Of a stretch of 64,000 nucleotides of DNA, positions 57,776 through 64,000 are shown piece by piece. The stretch is taken from assembly GCA_935421135.1 (NCBI GenBank), contig OW285188.1, positions 12,191,233-12,255,232 on the forward strand, read 5' to 3'. This stretch comes from Bugulina stolonifera. Its lineage: Eukaryota > Bryozoa > Gymnolaemata > Cheilostomatida > Bugulidae. The position numbers and the translations under genes were made by a program. The notes beneath the pieces were generated by a model, which saw nothing but the letters and a program-made list of their open reading frames with translations, did no database searches and had not been told where the DNA came from. The first letter of the stretch is position 1, and each line of letters begins with the position of its first letter.

Positions 57776-59116
57776 TTTATGCTCTTATGGTATACACACA
57801 TTCACCACCGTATGATGCTGATGTTTTGAATGAGCTCTTTTTCATTTAGTCATTTTTGAGTTGTCTATTTTGTTTATCAACACACATTGTATAAAGCGAT
57901 GGTAGGCTAGTTGTCTGTCAACGTTCAACGTGCTAGAACTTGGAAATTACATATACAAGTACGTAAACTTCGCAAATAGCTGTTGGGAATGACGTTTCGC
58001 AACTTTGTTGAAAATTGAGTGAATTTTTTGTAGTACTTCTTACTTTACCTAAACATCCATTTTGAAACAGACACACATTTGGAATTTGTAGCAATGGTGG
58101 GCGTGTGCTGTGTGCTGTATATAGTATAAGTTCCCAGTGCTGGATTGATGGTATACGTTCACATATAATCTCTGTACAAATAGATTCAATTGGCTGTGTT
58201 AACTATCATAACTAGATATGAATTTAACAGTATTAATATTAGTCATGGATTTTAAATTGATCAACATTTATAATACACATACGGGGTTATCTGCACTATC
58301 AGTTTGTGGAAGGTGTTTACTTTACGGATTTGTTAATCGTAATCATGACCAATATCAGTTATAAGGAATTCTATTCCAGAGTGATAACCTGGTGGAGGTG
58401 GTAAAGCCTACTGAGGGACATAGTTTGGCAGCCACTGGCCCCTAGATAATATATATACCAAGTACGACCATATCCAGTCTCAGACAGGTAAGCATGCACT
58501 CTGTGTGTTGATGGTAAAATGAATAACTAGCATTAGAAACATGAGGTTGTATTGACCTGAATTCATGTCAAGCCACGATACGCGGGGCTTACTGAAATGT
58601 TACACCTCTTGATCATGATTTGGGATTTAAAAATAATTAATGCCCATTGTTCATGTACCAAGACAACAACGTAGTCTGGATTCCAAATAAACTGCCCTCT
58701 GGAACCTGGACTAAGTTGTATTATTTTTAGCAGTGAAATAAACTTAACAAGCCATAATGATCTTTGGGTTGACTCCTAGGGAACGTAAAGTTATGTCAAC
58801 ATTCTATGTTTTTTATAGTTGGTTATGGTGAAAGATGGATAGAAAAAATTTCATCCAAATGGACACATGATTTCACCCTATCATTGTGCAATATTATACT
58901 CTCATACTCTGAATTTTCCACCCAACAAGTTATTTTGTTTATGCATACTCATCAATTTCTTTCAAATAGCTTCAGGCATCCTGCCTGCCTAACCAGCAAC
59001 CTGATCTCGTGGAAACAACTGAATATGCCGTTACTTGTCGTTACTGTCTTTGTACAAAAAACAAACCTACAGTAGATGAAAACCACAATATTCATGAATG
59101 TCGGGTTGTATGGAAT

Positions 59117-59230
59117 TTGCGACTGTTCGAAAATTTCAGTTAGAAACAGGACGTTCCAAAAGCGTTCGAACCACAAGCGAACGTTTTCGGAACGTCCTGT
59201 TTCTAACTGAAACTTTTGAAATGTCCCTTT
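59117..59230. mobile_element. MITE family B, copy 2
   Basis: A 114-bp near-perfect palindrome with arms containing tcagttagaaacaggacgtt and the reverse complement aacgtcctgtttctaactga. It shares gaaacaggacgttc and the terminal aaagggacattt with copy 1 at 51484-51766, but is much shorter. Confidence 0.85.
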
Positions 59231-59582
59231 ACTGACTGCATGTACTTACTTACAACTAGCAGCACCAACTATTGGTAATGTGAATAAGTTTGAACTCTGC
59301 ATGCACATCAACTGCTTACCAGTGCATTCACTTTCTGCTGCACGATATGTAGCTGATTCTACCTGAATGCCTAAGGTTGTTCAACTGTCTATGAAAAGAC
59401 TTTGGTTTCAATCTAGAATTTACTATAGCCTATACCTCGCTCAATACTTATTATGTAATAGGCTACACAATCTAAAATGGCGTAATCTAATCGCTACATA
59501 GTGTGCCTTTCGAAGTAGATTATGTTAAGTTGCTATCGCAATGACATTTTAAGATATTATCCAATATTTTACAGGCAGAAAG

Positions 59583-62357
59583 ATGTCTGTTTCGTATACA
59601 AATTATGGGGAAGGCAAGCACCAACATCCAGATTCCTCATCTTCTTATGACCAAGGGTATAACTCACAGCCTAGGTTTTATACTCACTCAGTAACTTCAG
59701 ATGGGTTTAGTGATATAAGCTTCGACCCGTACAGCAACAGGCAATACCAGAACCAATACTATGGCTATAGTAATCCTCAGTTTACCCCAGATGAAGGGAA
59801 ACGTCAAGTGTTAGATGTACAACGCATGCCTTTAAACGATAGCCGACCTAGATTAAGAGACAACTCAGTGGATTCAGACGTATTCAGTAGTCAGAAGGCA
59901 CCGAGTATTATCAGCAGTGTAGGTAGAGATGCTGACGTTGAATCAATAGCTAGTCATCATACACACAGTACGACCATGTCATTCGCCACTGAAAGTAGTG
60001 TCAGTGGGTATGACCAGTACAGGTATCATGGGGAATTATACAGGCCAGTAGCAGCACCAAGAAAAGTCAATTCAGAAGTAAAAAGACTTTTTGGTGAAAT
60101 ACATCCCCGGATGTTGAGGCCAGAAGAGAAACCTATTGTAGAAAGTGGGGAGGAGACTGAAGACTCTATGAGTATTGCCTCATCTATCATTCCAAGGCCG
60201 GCACCCCGGGCCAGTATGAGACTGAATAGAAATAGGTCAGTGGAATTCATAGAGGATGAAGCTATTCGATTAGAAAATGCTCGTCTTAAAAGTATTTTAC
60301 GAGCCTCTGCTAGCCTACCCGCTAGACTTGACCGAAATGGTAGCAAAATGGTAGTCAGATTTGAACATGTCGATAAATATGCTAATTCGAAACCTCGTAG
60401 AGATATTACAGACTACTCAGACATTGATAGCGATCACGGTGGAAAATCTAAGAAAAGTAAGAAAACAGACGTATGGAGTCATGTGGCTCCGGTTGGACCG
60501 AAACCGGCCCGAAATGCTAGGTCTAATTCACAACGGTCTAGTGGTAGTAGCAGAAGATCTTCTTCTGCTGATAGGTCTAGAAAGCAAAGTAGGTCAGGAA
60601 GTGGACGGAGGTCATCGTCTGCTTCTAGCATCTCTAGAAGATCCCAAAACTCATCATCAATCAAGCAGAAGTCCCAGAATGGTCGATCCCCATCGGAAGA
60701 CGTGTCAAGCAAAGGAGATGGACAGGTATCAATAAAGGTAGGTATTGACTGCTAGTCAGGTAGTAAGACATACTACATAGGTTGTTGAACGTACTTACTA
60801 ACAACTAGTTGCAATCAAGAAGCCGATCTATTAAACGCATTCACTCAACTGTAACATCTGCAGTTTAGATGTCTATGCTATAATTATGGTTAGTAGCTGA
60901 AGTATATTATAACTCACAGCTCTTAGCTAGCAACTCTGTAGGTTTGATTAAATTGTCATTAGCATGTTATACTATTGGCCACCTATAATTAATTATAAAT
61001 GTTTTCTCAAGTTGTGCTTTATGCAAATGGAACTTGATTCTAAAATCGTCCCTTTCCACGTCAGTCTGTGCAGCCACCAACTTTGGTAAGGCTATTAGCT
61101 TTTTGTACACCTGTGACCTAGTGGTAAGTGCTCTGGATGTTCATATAGGAGATCGAGATTAGATCCCTCTAAAGGTCACTGGTGGTAGTGGGAAGGGCAT
61201 CCAGCCTTCCAACCTTAGAACGCTCCTATGCCACTTAAAAACTTGGCTATGTTGAAAACAGTAGAATGAGGACCCCTTCTCTACCCCAAACTAGTGAAAT
61301 TGTTGATATCTTTAGATTAACATTTTTTTTGTCTGAGATTTACAGCAGAAAGTCAAACTAGTAAGTCTTTATTAGCTTTTGGCACCCAGAACAAGAAATT
61401 TAATCCAACATTGTTGGAGGGGGAGGAGGCTAAAGCTTGTAAAACTGGATATTCGTGAGCGGTTAGTAGGTGCCAGTATCAACATCACATGACAGATCCA
61501 AATATGAGCTGAAGCTGGCACTTATATTGAACTGTAAATCTCTTTTCTTGATTTCTTGGCAATTTCAAGGGGTTATGACGTGTGGTTTACGTCTATGTTC
61601 AATACAGCCTCTCTTATTTAGGTTTGTTGCATTCGTGCTACTATAAGCAGAGTTGTACCTTAAAACACGTGGCATAACCCCTTTAATGTATTCACGTATT
61701 GTTACTTGATTGTGTAATGCCGTTTAGAATTTAGCTTTTACAACCGTTTCTTCTGCCATGATAGCTATAGCATTTTCTGGTCTGACCCATGGCTGAAACT
61801 AAGGCTGTATATAAATAACTAAGTTATTTCATGCTAAAAATACAATATAACTGGATTAGAAGAAAATCAATTATGGCCTCTATCATGCACACCTGCTGTT
61901 TATGTCCTTACTGTAACATTATGTAATACATTACTGGATTATGGAGCAAGGGTGTAATACAGCAGCTAAATTCTAAGTCAACAAAATATAACTGAATCAT
62001 GTTGACCTAAAATAAATTTACTTTTCAGTTCTATTGAAAACATTTGCTGGTGACTGCAAATGACCATATAATATGATATTGCCTATTATGAGTCTATTTT
62101 GTGAAGTTATCCTCTCCTTAAAATCACAGTCATCGCTTATGGATCGGTTTAATGTTATTGTTTGTTGTTATTAGATGCCTGAATCTGACAGATCCAAACA
62201 CTCTAGTATGATAGGCGAGATCAGGAGCTCCAATAGAGGCAGAAGTATCTGTTCTGACTCACAGAAAGTACTGAAGTGGAGTCTGATCATCGGGGTGCCA
62301 GCTGTACTGCTCATTGTAGTCATAGTAGTCATCGCTGTTTTATTTTCTAACCAATAG
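59583..62357 (+). CDS. Unrecognised Ser/Arg-rich tail-anchored membrane protein
   Basis: Two coding exons, 59583-60737 (385 codons) and 62175-62357 (60 codons and stop), joined in phase 0; 445 aa. The long first exon is disordered in character: Ser/Tyr/Gln-rich N-terminus, an acidic stretch around residue 195, a short helix-forming stretch near 220-240 (SVEFIEDEAIRLENARLKSI), then a Ser/Arg/Lys-rich region (about 305-375) with RSSGSSRRSSSADRSRKQSR-like repeats. Near the C-terminus is one hydrophobic segment, about 421-442 (SLIIGVPAVLLIVVIVVIAV), with only three residues after it: a classic tail anchor, so most of the protein should face the cytosol or nucleoplasm. No signal peptide. An acceptor just before the ATG shows a 5' UTR intron. 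I do not recognise the family. Confidence 0.85.
60738..62174. other. Intron of the tail-anchored protein gene
   Basis: This is the 1.4-kb intron that separates the transmembrane exon from the rest. It carries SINE family 1 copy 2. If it is retained or an upstream polyadenylation site is used, translation stops after VGIDC (TAG at 60753), giving a soluble form without the anchor. Confidence 0.6.
61090..61310 (+). mobile_element. tRNA-derived SINE, family 1, copy 2
   Basis: It starts tgtgacctagtggtaagtgc (A-box-like), then gagatcgagattagatccc (degraded B box), then ggtcactggtggtagtggga leading to aagggcatccagcc and a tail with ccaaactagtgaaat. It shares block order and wording with the minus-strand copy at 33880-34076. 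Confidence 0.7.
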
Positions 62358-63657
62358 CATAACCTTCCATGAGACTAAGTTTTAAACATGACCACTAAGT
62401 GATCACCATTTTGTATATATACCAATTTGTTTACATGCACAACTTTCATATTCATAAGTTTATTTATTTTATGCTATTGGGCTATAGACTTTTAAAGCTC
62501 TTTATGGTTTTTGCTACAACGAAAGCAGATACTTCATATAGTTTACAGTATATATTTTTTAATTTTGTGCATTATGAGCAATATAATAATATGTACACCA
62601 TTATTTATGTTAATGGTACTAACAATATTTAAACTGCGTGTACTTCGGACTATAACTGTTATATTAGATTGCAGGATAAAAATGGTTTTCAAAATTATTT
62701 GTTGTGAACTTCTTTAATATTCTGTATATTGACAGTTTTAAATTTGTATCTATTAATGGTCAGAGGTGATATTTTTGATAAGTGATACATTTCTATCAAC
62801 ATTAGCCAACTCTTCTATGACTAATATACCTCCTGGATCAATGAGTCACTAATCCCTTAGACTTCATCTGACCAATCATTAGGCTATGACTGATCATCTC
62901 TGTACAGTGTACTGAATGGTGGTGGTACAGTTTGCCTATTTATATCTCACTGTACATACAGTTATTCAAGTATTCAGTCGAACTTTTCTACTGTCCCTGA
63001 ATAATAAGATGGAATAGTATACATTTGCACACGCACATAACTAGCATCTGCTTCATGGGCACGAATAAGCTATTAATCATAGTTAGAAGTTGTTCTCTCC
63101 CCATCGGGAGAGGACAACTTCTAATTATGACCAATAGCTTGTTAGTGTCACCATCATACAGGGAAACACAACTCTGAACTAAATCAACTAGCTGTTTCTA
63201 AAATACTGATAAGGCTGCTGGTTTTTAGAACTCTTGTTAGGCAAAATAAATTTGTTTTGTCATATAAATATTGTATTGCTAAGTAAAAAACGTCCTTCAA
63301 CTAAGAACACAAATAAAATATATAATGCTTAATTAAAGAAAAGGGTACTTGCTAATATAAATTGATTAGTATATATTACATTTATACCATTTTTCTATTT
63401 ACATATTATATGGCACACAGAGCAAGTGTAGATAATAAAAATATGATTAGATTTGAGTTAACAAAAACCAATACTTATCATATGAGCTGAAATACTATTG
63501 ACAGTATTATAAACATTGTCCTGAGGAATATACCCAAAGAAAATTAAAGCTTCACCGGTAACATACTCCATGTATATACATTGTACATGTGTAGGTAATG
63601 TAAATAATTCCTTCCACATGTACACATCCATCAAATGATAGAGGAATCAATAGTCAA
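62358..63657. other. Convergent intergenic region
   Basis: It lies between the tail-anchored gene and the CaaX-protein gene. It is AT-rich and contains MITE family A copy 2 (63055-63154). No gene is seen; the ORFs at 62399-62717 are AT-rich 3' UTR sequence. Confidence 0.6.
63055..63154. mobile_element. MITE family A, copy 2
   Basis: A 100-bp palindrome with arms atgggcacgaataagctatt and, in reverse, atggtgacactaacaagcta, plus gttgttctctcc / gggagaggacaac around the centre. It is the same family as 4034-4150. Confidence 0.75.
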
Positions 63658-63781
63658 TTACATGATAGAACATTGTTCCCTCTCTCCGCCAAAGAACGGT
63701 CTCTCCCAATCCTCATCATCACTATCCTCATACAGATCGTCATCATCACTGTCATAGGGATCCAAAAACCCACGAAATATT
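63658..63781 (-). CDS. Last exon of an unidentified gene: acidic tail ending in a CaaX box
   Basis: Terminal exon with acceptor ttttag at 63783-63782 and stop TAA at 63660-63658. It reads IFRGFLDPYDSDDDDLYEDS, then DDEDWERPFFGGEREQCSIM. The last four residues CSIM form a CaaX motif with Met at the end, which predicts farnesylation and membrane attachment. The same CSIM box ends vertebrate prelamin-A, but the acidic tract before it is not lamin-like in any way I can show. Upstream exons lie to the right, mostly beyond the window; a fragment reading ATLANFRAEKFSYTSIQDG at about 63866-63922 may be the preceding exon, but its donor is poor. Confidence 0.6.
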
Positions 63782-64000
63782 CTAAAATTGAACACCAGAA
63801 AAGCTGCAGTATGTAACATAATAGACACTTTCATCACACGGACATCCACCCATAGTTTTCCCATCCTGAATAGACGTGTATGAGAATTTTTCGGCTCTAA
63901 AGTTGGCCAGAGTGGCCCATGTGATAAAATTAGCATGAAGAACAGATGACTGCTGTGGCCTGGTTGGTTAATTCATTCACTGCAGCAAGACGCACCTTAT

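Larger units (their letters stand above)
55550..59582. other. Intergenic region from NSA2 to the tail-anchored protein gene, with likely 5' UTR exons
   Basis: It contains the NSA2 polyadenylation signal, a GC-rich MITE (56417-56691), a TACATGTA-rich run (about 57645-57770) and a MITE family B copy (59117-59230). Because 59573-59574 is an acceptor (ttttacag) just before the downstream ATG, donors at 57239|gtaaac and 58487|gtaagc are candidates for alternative upstream UTR exons. Confidence 0.5.

Noticed and set aside
58952..59176. Short minus-strand ORF near the family B palindrome
   Set aside because: It is produced by reading through the MITE arm; no splice context or homologue.
62399..62717. 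ORFs after the tail-anchored protein stop codon
   Set aside because: The AT-rich composition and position suit a 3' UTR; there is no splice or start support.

Overview
The window is nuclear DNA of an animal. Every recognisable gene is split into many short exons bounded by GT-AG introns (one GC-AG), the DNA is AT-rich, and the proteins are animal families: an MRP-type ABCC transporter, a polo-like kinase, an annexin and the ribosome-assembly factor NSA2. Moderate introns, many small inverted-repeat elements and abundant ACATGT/TACATGTA runs fit an early-branching animal. A sponge is my best guess, but this is inference, not shown.

Layout, left to right. (1) 1-3576 (+): the 3' end of a gene with a charged helical tail, possibly a formin. 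(2) 4596-15824 (-): a complete 15-exon polo-like kinase of PLK2/3 type, 651 aa by my count. (3) 16767-22748 (+): a complete 9-exon annexin, 325 aa, head-to-head with the kinase. (4) 23634-45326 (-): a complete ABCC/MRP transporter, 33 coding exons, about 1600 aa. (5) 52073-55549 (+): complete NSA2, 7 coding exons, 260 aa. (6) 59583-62357 (+): an unrecognised 445-aa Ser/Arg-rich, tail-anchored membrane protein in two coding exons. (7) 63658-about 63781 (-): the last exon of a gene whose protein ends in an acidic tract and a CaaX box.

The strongest observation is in the transporter. One 104-codon stretch of the second transmembrane domain is present twice in tandem: as a single 311-nt exon (cassette X) and as two exons of 145+166 = 311 nt (cassette Y). 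Both enter in phase 1 and leave in phase 0. Either one gives an intact protein, while joining both shifts the frame into a stop. This is the signature of mutually exclusive splicing and would give two transporter isoforms with different membrane segments.

The rest is mobile-element and repeat biology. There are two decayed DNA transposons of about 1.8 and 2.4 kb with terminal inverted repeats, 4-bp target duplications and repeated subterminal motifs; several MITE families, two of them with two copies each; tRNA-derived SINEs; a perfect 152-bp tandem duplication over a kinase exon; tandem repeats that copy real splice sites; and minisatellites in introns and upstream of the transporter. The genes have no evident shared pathway. 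Coordinates of exons were read by eye and checked by reading-frame phase, not by transcript data.
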